NCBI GenBank assembly: GCA_035325995.1
Contig: DAOKYU010000002.1
Coordinates: forward strand, 310,001 to 374,000
Direction of reading: 5' to 3'
Length of the DNA: 64,000 nt
From: Thermodesulfobacteriota bacterium
GTDB taxonomy: Bacteria; Desulfobacterota_D; UBA1144; Nemesobacterales; UBA2774
Below, piece after piece: positions 17,767 through 24,970 of this stretch. A model generated the notes under the pieces. That model searched no databases. It was not told the origin of the DNA and saw nothing but the letters and a program-made list of their open reading frames with translations. The position numbers and the translations under genes are program-made. Position 1 is the first letter of the stretch. Every line of letters starts with the position of its first letter.

Positions 17767-18891
17767 ATGAAGCTCAAGAAAGCCGCCCTTATCGCAATGG
17801 CCGTCATATTTACTATTGCGGCGGCGGAGCTCCTGCTCCAGGTTCTTACGCCGGACATTATATATTCCCCGCTTTCGAACCAGACCTACGACGCAAGGCT
17901 CGGGACGAAGATGAATCCCGCGCTTCCCGATATAGACGGCAGGGGGTTCAGGAACCCCGAGCCGCTTGGGCACCCGGACATCGTAACCCTGGGCGATTCG
18001 CACACGTACGGGGTTAACGTGAGCTCGGCGATGTCCTGGCCGCAGCAGCTTGCGGGCATGGACGACGTCACGGTCTACAACCTCGGCGTCGGGAGTTACG
18101 GCACACTTCAGTACAGCTATCTTGTTGACCAGGCGATAAAAATGAGGCCGAAGCACATCGTCCTCGCACTCTACGTCACGAACGACCTCGACGACGTATG
18201 CAAGCTCGTAAACAAGACGAATTACTGGGACGACTGGATGAGTGCGCACGGGTACGACCCGTCGGTCTGCCGCGAAAAATCGGGTATATGGAGGACGGTC
18301 AAGCACTATCTCACAAAATCGAACCTCTACTGGATGATCGCCTCGGCCGTGAAGAGGGTGTACGAGGCAAACGACTTCGGTGATTCGCTCGTCGTCGGGG
18401 AAGAGGCGAATCACACGATAATCAAGAACAAATCCATACTCAACCACAAGCGAAAAATGGACATGAGCCGCGAGAGAATAGCGCTCGGGTTCGATGTAAC
18501 GAAAGATGTAATCGCGGATATAGAAAAGAAATGCGGCGATGCCGGTATAGATTTCAGCATCGTTTTCATCCCGTCCAAGTCGAGGGCTTTTTTCGGGTAT
18601 CTTACCTCGCATGGATACAAGCTCTCGAACGATTATTATCAGCTCGTCGAGAACGAGAATAACCTCGTCGCGAAGTTCTCCGAGTTCTTCGACGAGCTCG
18701 GCATAGAGCACGTCGACGCCGGCCCGTACGTCCTCGAAGAGCTCAACACGTCGAGTAACGTCTACTCGCCCACCGACGACGGGCATCCGATGGAAAGCGG
18801 CTACAAGGCATACGCCCGCGCGGCGCACGACGGCGTCAGGATGGAAAACGAGCCTCCGTCCAAAGAGAGCGGTGACAATTCCATTCAGTAA
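17767..18891 (+). CDS. SGNH/GDSL-family hydrolase, membrane-anchored
   Basis: 374 residues. An N-terminal hydrophobic helix (residues 6-26, AALIAMAVIFTIAAAELLLQ) serves as signal or anchor. Block I is VTLGDSHTYG with nucleophile Ser78, block II includes YNLGVGSYGTLQ, block III is LYVTNDLDD, and the C-terminal catalytic pair is in TDDGHPMESGY. Such proteins are often O-acetylases or esterases acting on extracellular polysaccharide or lipids; the layout (GDSHT plus a long insert) is typical of polymer-modifying SGNH proteins. The start is the ATG at 17767 (CTGGAAGGAA upstream). It is convergent with the cupredoxin gene, with a 21-base gap. Substrate unknown. Confidence 0.78.
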   Translation: MKLKKAALIAMAVIFTIAAAELLLQVLTPDIIYSPLSNQTYDARLGTKMNPALPDIDGRGFRNPEPLGHPDIVTLGDSHTYGVNVSSAMSWPQQLAGMDDVTVYNLGVGSYGTLQYSYLVDQAIKMRPKHIVLALYVTNDLDDVCKLVNKTNYWDDWMSAHGYDPSVCREKSGIWRTVKHYLTKSNLYWMIASAVKRVYEANDFGDSLVVGEEANHTIIKNKSILNHKRKMDMSRERIALGFDVTKDVIADIEKKCGDAGIDFSIVFIPSKSRAFFGYLTSHGYKLSNDYYQLVENENNLVAKFSEFFDELGIEHVDAGPYVLEELNTSSNVYSPTDDGHPMESGYKAYARAAHDGVRMENEPPSKESGDNSIQ

Positions 18892-18912
18892 AACGGAATC
18901 ACCGCTGCCGTT

Positions 18913-19482
18913 TCATTCCGTAGAGCCGATCCTTACTATCTTTTCCTTCATTATACGCTCCACGGAAGGGAACGTTGTCCGCGCGGCCGGCGGCACGGGC
19001 AGCCAGTCCGCAGATGCGGGATTCCCTTTGTAATAATCGAAGGGCAAAGTTCCCGACCCGAGCGGTTTACCGACTACTATACGGCCGACCATTCCGGCCC
19101 CCTCGTGGGGGAGGCAGAAATAGTCGTAAACCCCTTCCTCCGTAAAGGTGTGTTCGAACCTGTCACCGGGCTGCAAGAAGCCCGAGTCCCACGGCGCGGC
19201 TTTCTCCGGTATGCGGAGGGAGTGATTCCCGTTCGAGGGATGATAGGCCGTGACGGTGTGAACGTTTTCTATACAGACCCATCTCACGGTCTGCCCGGGT
19301 TCGATCAGTATGCCCACGGGGTCGAACCATACATGTGAGCCCATGATGTCACTCTCCATGTGGATTTCGACGATGGAATCGCCGCCGGATTGTATGGCCG
19401 GCGAAGCCGAAGCCCTGTTTGTAATGAACAGGCCGGCGGCCAGTATGCCGCCGGCCCTCAGGAATTCCCGCCTTGATGGCAT
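18913..19482 (-). CDS. Cupredoxin (plastocyanin/azurin-type), Tat-exported
   Basis: 189 residues. The N-terminus SRREFLRAGG plus a hydrophobic stretch is a Tat signal, implying folded, metal-loaded export. The cupredoxin fold shows all type-1 copper ligands: H75 in NVHTVTAYHP, C123 and H126 in YDYFCLPHEGAGM, and M131. It is a small periplasmic electron carrier or copper-binding protein. It is the second gene of a two-gene operon (11 bases after the 19494-19919 gene). The operon promoter carries the same motif as the divergent ECF sigma gene, so it is likely a target of that sigma factor. Confidence 0.87.
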   Translation of the reverse strand: MPSRREFLRAGGILAAGLFITNRASASPAIQSGGDSIVEIHMESDIMGSHVWFDPVGILIEPGQTVRWVCIENVHTVTAYHPSNGNHSLRIPEKAAPWDSGFLQPGDRFEHTFTEEGVYDYFCLPHEGAGMVGRIVVGKPLGSGTLPFDYYKGNPASADWLPVPPAARTTFPSVERIMKEKIVRIGSTE

Positions 19483-19493
19483 TAGTCCCGCTC

Positions 19494-19919
19494 CTATTTA
19501 AGCGCCGCCGCCTTTTCGGGCGATACGTGCCAGAGGATTACGTGGTAATGAGGGACTGGTACGCCCGGATGTCCGGCGTTGAAATGCACGTCCACGTGAT
19601 CTACGTCCTCGTCCTTCGCGGCCGCCAGGTTGTTAAAGGCCTTGTGCTCGTCGATGTCCGACAGGGGGATCATGTAGATCGTGCTCACGAGGCTGCCCGC
19701 CTTGTCGTAAGCGAGAAACGGCCCCGCGGGCAGGGTAGCAGGATCGACGTAGAGAACACCGAGCCCGGGGATAAAATCCGGAAGCTCGACGAGAGAGCTC
19801 ACTTTCTGATATTTGCCTCCCGGAGGGGCTGTTTCCTGGGCGTAGGCGTCGCCCGAGCCGATACAGAGAGCCGTGAAGCCGAGAACCAGTGTAAAAAAAC
19901 CCGCCTTTAAAAACTTCAT
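19494..19919 (-). CDS. Secreted protein, DUF5602/TTHB210-like
   Basis: 141 residues from the ATG at 19919, preceded by AAAGGAGGTAG; the longer frame to 20027 runs through the promoter and is rejected. The signal peptide ends at AYA. The mature part has LPDFIPGLGVLYVDPATLP, GPFLAYDKAGSL, IYMIPLSDID and a His-rich end (DHVDVHFNAGHP, PHYHVILWHVS) suited to metal binding. It resembles the TTHB210-like/DUF5602 family from memory; Thermus TTHB210 is itself a target of an ECF sigma factor. It heads the operon with the cupredoxin. Function unknown, perhaps periplasmic copper or redox sensing or protection. Confidence 0.68.
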   Translation of the reverse strand: MKFLKAGFFTLVLGFTALCIGSGDAYAQETAPPGGKYQKVSSLVELPDFIPGLGVLYVDPATLPAGPFLAYDKAGSLVSTIYMIPLSDIDEHKAFNNLAAAKDEDVDHVDVHFNAGHPGVPVPHYHVILWHVSPEKAAALK

Positions 19920-19992
19920 AACACAACTACCTCCTTTGAATGGATTGTTCTTCGTGAGCTTGACAGTTGCATGTAAAACTGTCGTATGCATG

Positions 19993-20021
19993 ATAGAGCT
20001 TTTAAGAGGGGGGAGGTTACA
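19993..20021 (-). promoter_or_regulatory. ECF-type promoter of the cupredoxin operon
   Basis: On the minus strand TGTAACC (20015-20021), 16 bases, CTCTAT (19993-19998). The same two boxes at the same spacing head the divergent sigma gene. GTAACC at -35 is typical of ECF-sigma promoters. Confidence 0.65.
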
Positions 20022-20033
20022 TTTCACGTGAAA
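20022..20033. promoter_or_regulatory. Central palindrome between divergent ECF promoters
   Basis: TTTCACGTGAAA, a perfect 12-base palindrome, sits directly between the two outward-facing -35 boxes (it abuts the left one and ends 11 bases before the right one). A second DNA-binding regulator could bind here. Confidence 0.4.
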
Positions 20034-20044
20034 GATAAAATTCC

Positions 20045-20073
20045 TGTAACCTTTTCCGCTTGCGGAACTCTAT
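20045..20073 (+). promoter_or_regulatory. ECF-type promoter of the sigma factor gene
   Basis: TGTAACC (20045-20051), 16 bases, CTCTAT (20068-20073), about 37 bases before the sigma gene ATG. It is identical in both boxes and in spacing to the divergent promoter, pointing to autoregulation. Confidence 0.65.
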
Positions 20074-20109
20074 AAATTGTGTGGACAACACCCCGAAAGG
20101 GCAGCTTGC

Positions 20110-20781
20110 ATGATAGACGCCGGGTTTAAGATAGAAACGCTTACGGATGAAGACGTCGTGCGCCGCGTGCTCACCGGCGAGCGCGAGATGTTCGAAATCC
20201 TCATGCGCCGCTACAACCGAAGGATATACCGTGCGGCGCGTGCAATAGTGAGGGACGACGGTGAGGCCGAGGACGTCATGCAGTGTGCCTACGTAAGCGC
20301 CTATGCGAACCTCGGGCAGTTCGACGGGCTGGCGAAATTCTCCACATGGCTCACCAGAATAGCCGTGAACGAGGCGCTCGCGAGAGTGCGCATGAGAAAG
20401 AGGCTCGTACACGTCCAGCCCGGCGAGGATACCTGTGGAATCGGTATGAATATATACACTTCCAAAATGCCTGACCCGGAGCAGAATGCGCTCACGAAAG
20501 AGCTCGCCTCGATGCTCGAAGAGGCCGTCGATTCGCTGCCCGAGGCGTACCGGTCCGTCTTCATGCTGAGGCAGATAGAGGACATGAGCACGGCGGAGAC
20601 GGCGGAGTGCCTCAACATAAGCGAAGATGCCGTGAAAGTGCGGCTTTTCAGGGCGAAGGCCCTTCTTCGCGACGAGCTCTGCTCCCGTATCGGAAGCGCC
20701 GCGCCCGACGCTTTTACCTTCGCGGGCCGGAGATGCGACCGCATCGTCGCCACGGTCCTGGACAGGATACGGCGCATGTGA
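20110..20781 (+). CDS. ECF RNA polymerase sigma factor
   Basis: 223 residues from the ATG at 20110 (AAAGGGC upstream); a start at 20077 would overlap the promoter region. Region 2 is clear (FEILMRRYNRRIYRAARAIVRDDGEAEDVMQCAYVSAYANLGQF, with FSTWLTRIAVNEALARVR). Region 4 is LPEAYRSVFMLRQIEDMSTAETAECLNISEDAVKVRLFRAKALL. A C-terminal extension ends in FTFAGRRCDRIVATVL, a tail with a single conserved-looking Cys. No anti-sigma gene lies on either side. The shared promoter motif makes the divergent cupredoxin operon its probable target. The inducing signal (copper, redox, oxygen species) is inference. Confidence 0.9.
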   Translation: MIDAGFKIETLTDEDVVRRVLTGEREMFEILMRRYNRRIYRAARAIVRDDGEAEDVMQCAYVSAYANLGQFDGLAKFSTWLTRIAVNEALARVRMRKRLVHVQPGEDTCGIGMNIYTSKMPDPEQNALTKELASMLEEAVDSLPEAYRSVFMLRQIEDMSTAETAECLNISEDAVKVRLFRAKALLRDELCSRIGSAAPDAFTFAGRRCDRIVATVLDRIRRM

Positions 20782-21094
20782 AGGTCTCTGGTCAATACCC
20801 GCACGCCTCGTCCCCCCCATTGTGCCGGAAGCGGAAACTCAATGCGTATAAACCTCGTATTGCAGCGGAAACGGACTCCGGCATTCGTAGCGTCTGAAAT
20901 GGTGCCGGGTGTTGGGTGTGACTATCGAGGGGAGCGGATGGGGAGACATGCGAGCCGCGCACGACGCCCTGAAAATAGGCCTGAACGCCGGTCAGACGCC
21001 CAAGAATACAGACGGTGACATGATCCGCTAGAAAGATACGCTTTCGCCGAGCGCAGCCGGCAGCTATACTTACCTCCGGATTTCGGCCTCTCTA
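20782..21094 (+). other. Intergenic, possible short remnant
   Basis: Between the sigma gene and the tRNA-Arg promoter no clear gene is seen. A 37-codon frame from a GTG near 20918 to 21031 contains MRAAHDALKIGLNAGQTPKN and reads somewhat like protein, but has no recognised family. It may be chance or a gene remnant. Confidence 0.3.
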
Positions 21095-21123
21095 TTGATG
21101 TAGGGAATAAAGTCTGTTATAGA
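21095..21123 (+). promoter_or_regulatory. Promoter of tRNA-Arg
   Basis: TTGATG (21095-21100), 17-base spacer, TATAGA (21118-21123), ending 28 bases before the tRNA. Confidence 0.55.
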
Positions 21124-21151
21124 TATTATTATTCCAAACCGGAATCAACCC

Positions 21152-21225
21152 GTCCCCGTAGCTCAGTAGGATAGAGCGTAGGATTCCTAATCCTAAGGCC
21201 AGAGGTTCGAATCCTCTCGGGGACG
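21152..21225 (+). tRNA. tRNA-Arg (anticodon CCT)
   Basis: A complete cloverleaf in 74 bases: acceptor GTCCCCG pairs with CGGGGAC, D arm GCTC...GAGC, anticodon stem TAGGA/TCCTA with loop TTCCTAA (anticodon CCT, reads AGG), and T arm AGAGG-TTCGAAT-CCTCT. CCA is not encoded. No integrated element follows it. Confidence 0.95.
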
Positions 21226-21365
21226 CACATACCATTTCTGTCTCGAAAACCTACCGCCGGAGTACCGTCTCCATCAATTTCGTTGGAATCCGATTAGTCA
21301 GGTATTCTTCGGGTAATAAGAAATTTAATTTCAAACGGCAGGGACGGTTGTATAATAATTCTATA

Positions 21366-22058
21366 ATGACTCCGGCCATGAATATAAAGAGAACCACCCT
21401 CGGAAGAAGACAAAATCCTGCCGCAATCTTCGTTGCAATTCTTCTCGGTTTATTCGTTATAATAGGCTGTGATTCTAGTAACCATGGTTCCGACGCCGAA
21501 AACTTTTGTTATCTTGAGTCTTCGCCCGACCCCTGCTTCGATCCGAACGCGGATGGAAGCACGGTAATAGTAACGGACCTGACGGTGGAAGAAGTGATCA
21601 CGGAGCAGGAGGGCCTGGAGGGCTTTGAAGAACAACTTCCTGTCACGAATATTTTAGAGCAGATCGGGTTTCCCGCCGTCCCTCCGCCCGTTTGCCCATC
21701 CGAGCAGAACGAGCCGGTTGTTGAAACAAGCTCCGAGCAAAACGAGCTGGTCATTAAAACGAACGAGGACTGGAACAGGTTCAGGGATAGCTGTTTCTTC
21801 TCTTTCTTCGAGCTTCCGGACGTCGATTTCTCAAGCAGTATGGTGCTCGTTTCCACCCAGGATTTTGCGCAGCTAGGGGCGAGCGTGGAGGCAGTGCTGG
21901 TATTCGAAGATCATCTCACGGCTGTGATAGAGGATGATATATCCACTGTTCCTGTCCCTGGACCGGGTTACCCCTTCAACATCGTCTCCATTCCCCGGAG
22001 CGATCTGCCCGTGGATTTCATAAGGGTGGAAAACTACGTCTCACCGTTTGTTCCGTAG
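21366..22058 (+). CDS. Lipoprotein with PrcB-like C-terminal domain
   Basis: 230 residues from the ATG at 21366; another ATG at 21378 is equally possible. A TATAAT box at 21351-21356 lies so close that the message would be nearly leaderless. The signal peptide ends in the lipobox FVIIGC. Low-complexity Glu/Val-rich sequence follows, with two SEQNE[PL]V phrases. The C-terminal ~90 residues (TNEDWNRFRDSC, PDVDFSSSMVLVSTQ, FNIVSIPRSDLPVDFIRV) resemble the PrcB_C domain seen in lipoproteins. Function unknown. Assignment rests on remembered pattern, not a search. Confidence 0.65.
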   Translation: MTPAMNIKRTTLGRRQNPAAIFVAILLGLFVIIGCDSSNHGSDAENFCYLESSPDPCFDPNADGSTVIVTDLTVEEVITEQEGLEGFEEQLPVTNILEQIGFPAVPPPVCPSEQNEPVVETSSEQNELVIKTNEDWNRFRDSCFFSFFELPDVDFSSSMVLVSTQDFAQLGASVEAVLVFEDHLTAVIEDDISTVPVPGPGYPFNIVSIPRSDLPVDFIRVENYVSPFVP

Positions 22059-22196
22059 TCCCGATTTTAAATGGGTTGCATCCTTACCGCAATCTGGCAT
22101 AAATATATAGTCCTTTAACTTACTCCCCAACACGAAAACCGTATAAGACTTACGGCAGTGCATGACGTTCCATAGAACTGGCCGGAGGATGCAACC

Positions 22197-23186
22197 ATGA
22201 ATGCAAATATTATCGAAAGTGTTAGGGATAAGGTTATCGGGAGAGGTGATGAGGTGACCTTCGACGACGCCGTCGAGCTCGCCGATACGGATTTTAGCAG
22301 CCTCCCCGCTCTGATGTCCCTCTCCAACGCAGTCACGTCCATGTACCACGAAAAGGGCGTCTATCTCTGCAGCATAACGAGCGGGAGGACCGGGGCGTGC
22401 CCCGAGGACTGCAGGTTCTGCGCTCAGTCGATTTACAGCGACGACCCCGTTCAGCCTCGTACGGTAATCGCTCCCCGCGAGATACTGGAATCCGCGAAAA
22501 GGGCAGAAGCCGGAGGGGCTTCTGAATTCTGCATCGTGATAAGCGGCAGGGGCCCCAACGAGCACGTATTCGACAGGGTGCTGGAATCCGTCCGTCTCAT
22601 CAGGACACACACCGACATGAGCATAGGCTGCTCGCTCGGCATATTGACCGAAGAGCAGGCCGGGCGGCTTTCCGCCGCCGGAGTGAGGCGATACAACCAC
22701 AACCTCGAAACCTCGCGGAGCTTCTTCCCGCGGATATGCACCACCCACGCATACGAAGACCGCCTGGGCACAGCACGGCTCGTAAAAAAGAGCGGTATAG
22801 GGCTCTGCTGCGGCGGCATAATCGGCCTCGGAGAAACTGCCGTAGACAGGATCGGCCTGGCCTACGAGCTCAAGGGGCTCGATCCCGAGGTCGTTCCGCT
22901 CAATTTCCTTAACCCGAGGCCGGGCACCGGGCTCGGGGAAATGAAAACGCTCCATCCCTTCGAAGCCTTAAAAGTTATTTCTATTTTCAGGATAATACTT
23001 CCGAAAAGCATACTCCTGTGTGCGGGCGGCAGAGAGGCCGTGCTCGGGGAGTACCAGCCCTGGGCCCTTTTTGCGGGGGCCAATGCGCTCATCGGCGGCG
23101 ACTATCTCACGACGAAGGGAGACCCGATGGAAAAGGATACCGGGATGATACGCGGCCTCGGGCTTCCGGTGCTGAGATACAGCTGA
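22197..23186 (+). CDS. bioB: Biotin synthase
   Basis: 329 residues. This radical SAM enzyme inserts sulfur into dethiobiotin to make biotin. The SAM [4Fe-4S] motif is C68-x3-C72-x2-C75 (ACPEDCRFCAQS). BioB-specific segments include YNHNLETS, GLGE, PLNFLNPRPGT and CAGGREAVLG, the last two around the substrate and [2Fe-2S] sites. The ATG at 22197 follows GGAGGATGCAACC. It stands alone, with no other bio genes and no recognisable BirA box in the 138-base upstream gap, so this cell either takes up dethiobiotin precursors or has the rest elsewhere. Confidence 0.96.
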   Translation: MNANIIESVRDKVIGRGDEVTFDDAVELADTDFSSLPALMSLSNAVTSMYHEKGVYLCSITSGRTGACPEDCRFCAQSIYSDDPVQPRTVIAPREILESAKRAEAGGASEFCIVISGRGPNEHVFDRVLESVRLIRTHTDMSIGCSLGILTEEQAGRLSAAGVRRYNHNLETSRSFFPRICTTHAYEDRLGTARLVKKSGIGLCCGGIIGLGETAVDRIGLAYELKGLDPEVVPLNFLNPRPGTGLGEMKTLHPFEALKVISIFRIILPKSILLCAGGREAVLGEYQPWALFAGANALIGGDYLTTKGDPMEKDTGMIRGLGLPVLRYS

Positions 23187-23244
23187 GATCACGCCGAAGG
23201 GCAAGGCCCCGGAACCATCGCATTATAAAGAGAGAGGGCATTGC

Positions 23245-23694
23245 CTATATGTGTATTTCTGCCCTGTACCCGAAATGCACGCTGTTATCGATGAGCCTTA
23301 TGGTTTCGGGGACGATTTTAAAGAAGGCGTAGTCCGCGAATTCCCGGTGCAGCATCCCGCTCTTTAAAAGCCCGGCCAGGAAGGGATACTTGCTCTCGAA
23401 AATATCTCTTGCATGCTTCGACTCTTCTTCGCCTGTCGCAAAGGCTTTTCCCATTATCCTGAGCCCCCGTACTGTTTTCCAGTCGAAATGCTCGGTGTTT
23501 ATAGTGACGGCGACCCTGGGGTTAAAGAGTATATTGAGCGAATGCTCGGAGCCGGGGTTCGAAAGGAAATACAAGATAAGCCCGTCACTCGCGTAAAACA
23601 GGGCCGCCGCATAAGGATGGTTGTTCCTCGAAGTCGCGAGGCTCATGGTATTGTGACTGCGGAGGAATTCTGCGATCGCGTCTTTTATTTTCAA
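23245..23694 (-). CDS. Pyridoxamine 5'-phosphate oxidase-like flavin split-barrel protein
   Basis: 149 residues. The N-terminal MSLATSRNNHPYAAALFYASDG, LYFLSNPGSEHSLNILFNPRVAVTIN and GLRIMGKAFATG strands are those of the FMN-binding split barrel. Short family members of this type bind FMN or F420 and reduce varied substrates; none of the PdxH-specific C-terminal Arg motif is seen, so it is not expected to make PLP. It is last in the minus-strand series radical SAM, radical SAM, Crp, ferredoxin, and lies 86 bases after the ferredoxin gene. Confidence 0.8.
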   Translation of the reverse strand: MKIKDAIAEFLRSHNTMSLATSRNNHPYAAALFYASDGLILYFLSNPGSEHSLNILFNPRVAVTINTEHFDWKTVRGLRIMGKAFATGEEESKHARDIFESKYPFLAGLLKSGMLHREFADYAFFKIVPETIRLIDNSVHFGYRAEIHI

Positions 23695-23780
23695 GATGCT
23701 TTTTTCTCAAAAGGATCCGGGCCCGTCCCCGGAGAGTAGCGAGGCGGGTCATATCGAGGACTGACGGCCCGGATTTCCGA

Positions 23781-24056
23781 TTACTGCTCCATGAATGTCA
23801 TCCAGTCGCCCGTGGAGTGCTCGCCCCTCATCTCTATCCATTCCATGTTGAGTGCGTCCTCTGGGCATGATTCGACACAGTGTCCGCCGCTGCTGCACGT
23901 GTCGGCCCGCATAAGAAGCGCAAAGTCGTCGTTCACTATAACGAGCGACTTCGGCCCGCACGCCTTGACGCATTTCCCGCAGCCGTTACACCTGTCGAGG
24001 TCTACGTCGGGAAGTAATTTGTAGCTGATTTTCCTGCCGCCTTCATATATTCCCAT
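23781..24056 (-). CDS. Small ferredoxin with one variant cluster site
   Basis: 91 residues. The first site is a full [4Fe-4S] motif, C23-x2-C26-x2-C29-x3-C33 (CNGCGKCVKAC). The second, C54-x2-G57-x2-C60-x3-C64 (CSSGGHCVESCP), lacks the usual second cysteine, replaced by glycine. That pattern would favour a [3Fe-4S] cluster or a labile/exogenously ligated [4Fe-4S]. A soluble cytoplasmic electron carrier is likely. It lies downstream of the radical SAM/Crp genes and could supply electrons for SAM cleavage; this is inference. Confidence 0.85.
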   Translation of the reverse strand: MGIYEGGRKISYKLLPDVDLDRCNGCGKCVKACGPKSLVIVNDDFALLMRADTCSSGGHCVESCPEDALNMEWIEMRGEHSTGDWMTFMEQ

Positions 24057-24180
24057 TCTTTCCTCCGTACGTCGTTATTTGTTCCCTTTCATTCCATCGC
24101 GGTAACTTTCCGCATTCCGGTTGCCCTTCTTTAAATTATCGTTTCCCGGCGGCTCTCGCGTCAAGGACGGATGTCGCACC

Positions 24181-24200
24181 GAGACTGTGACAAATGTCTC
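24181..24200. promoter_or_regulatory. Candidate Crp/Fnr-type operator upstream of the ferredoxin gene
   Basis: GAGACTGTGACAAATGTCTC is an inverted repeat (GAGAC...GTCTC, 10-base centre) containing a TGTGA half-site. It lies 125 bases upstream of the ferredoxin start and just past the stop of a Crp/Fnr-family gene, which is the obvious candidate binder. Confidence 0.3.
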
Positions 24201-24256
24201 ATTGGGCCCGTCGCTACTCGGGGCGATTCGGACATGCGGGGCGTGAGAGGAGGTTC

Positions 24257-24970
24257 TCAGTAAACGAGTTTTTGAAGCGCGGACCTGTTCTTTATGATTG
24301 TAGTGCGGCGTCCGCAGTCGACGAGCTTCATCTTTCTTAACGACCGGAGCGCGCGGCTCAGCGTCCTTCTCGACATGCCGGCCATGTCCGCCATCTCCTC
24401 CTGGCTGAGGCCGGGCTTTATGATTATCCCTTCAGGGGAAGGCTCGCCGAACTCGTCGCAAAGCCGGAGGAGGAGCGAGGCGAGGCGCTCCTCCGACGTC
24501 GCAAGGGCCGCGTTCCCGAAGCCCTCGTAGGCCTTCGAGAGCTCTTCGCCGAGGGTTTCGGCCAGCCTGAAGCAGACGCCGCCGTTTCTTTTCAGGAGAT
24601 TCAGGAAATCGTCTTTATCCATGAAGCTCAGCCGGGATTCCTCGTCCGTCTTCGCGGTGAAGTCGTGGGGCTTTCCCGAGAGGATCGCCCTCACACCTAT
24701 AACATCGCCGGGTGATGCGTAACCCAGCACGGCGATCCTGCCGTCCGGCGAATGGAGGTAGAGCTTGACCCGCCCCCCGCAGACGCAATAAACGCCGCGC
24801 GGGTTCTCCCCCTTCATGAATAGCACGAAGCCCTCCGGATAGACGACTCTCCGGAGCAGGCCTTCGAGCTCGACGGCGCCCTCGTCGTCGAGACCCGAGA
24901 AAATCGTGCCCGCTCTCAGGCTGCACGTCCGGCAGGAGTTAAATTTCTGGCGAACCGTCTTTCCCCTCAT
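24257..24970 (-). CDS. Crp/Fnr family transcription regulator
   Basis: 237 residues. The N-terminal CRTCSLR (C13, C16) precedes a cyclic-nucleotide-type beta roll (YPEGFVLFMKGENPRGVYCVCGGRVKLY, GYASPGDVIGVRAILSG), a long dimer helix, and a winged helix (LSQEEMADMAGMSRRTLSRALRSLRKMKLVD). FNR needs a third N-terminal cysteine and one near residue 122. Here extra cysteines occur at about 62, 64 and 132, so oxygen or redox sensing by a cluster is possible but not proven. The ATG at 24970 lies inside the 3' end of the upstream radical SAM gene (32-base overlap), so the two are translationally coupled. Confidence 0.9.
   Translation of the reverse strand: MRGKTVRQKFNSCRTCSLRAGTIFSGLDDEGAVELEGLLRRVVYPEGFVLFMKGENPRGVYCVCGGRVKLYLHSPDGRIAVLGYASPGDVIGVRAILSGKPHDFTAKTDEESRLSFMDKDDFLNLLKRNGGVCFRLAETLGEELSKAYEGFGNAALATSEERLASLLLRLCDEFGEPSPEGIIIKPGLSQEEMADMAGMSRRTLSRALRSLRKMKLVDCGRRTTIIKNRSALQKLVY

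Noticed and set aside
21152..21345. tRNA-Arg as an integration site for a mobile element
   Set aside because: No integrase, no repeated tRNA 3' end and no compositional shift follows the tRNA.
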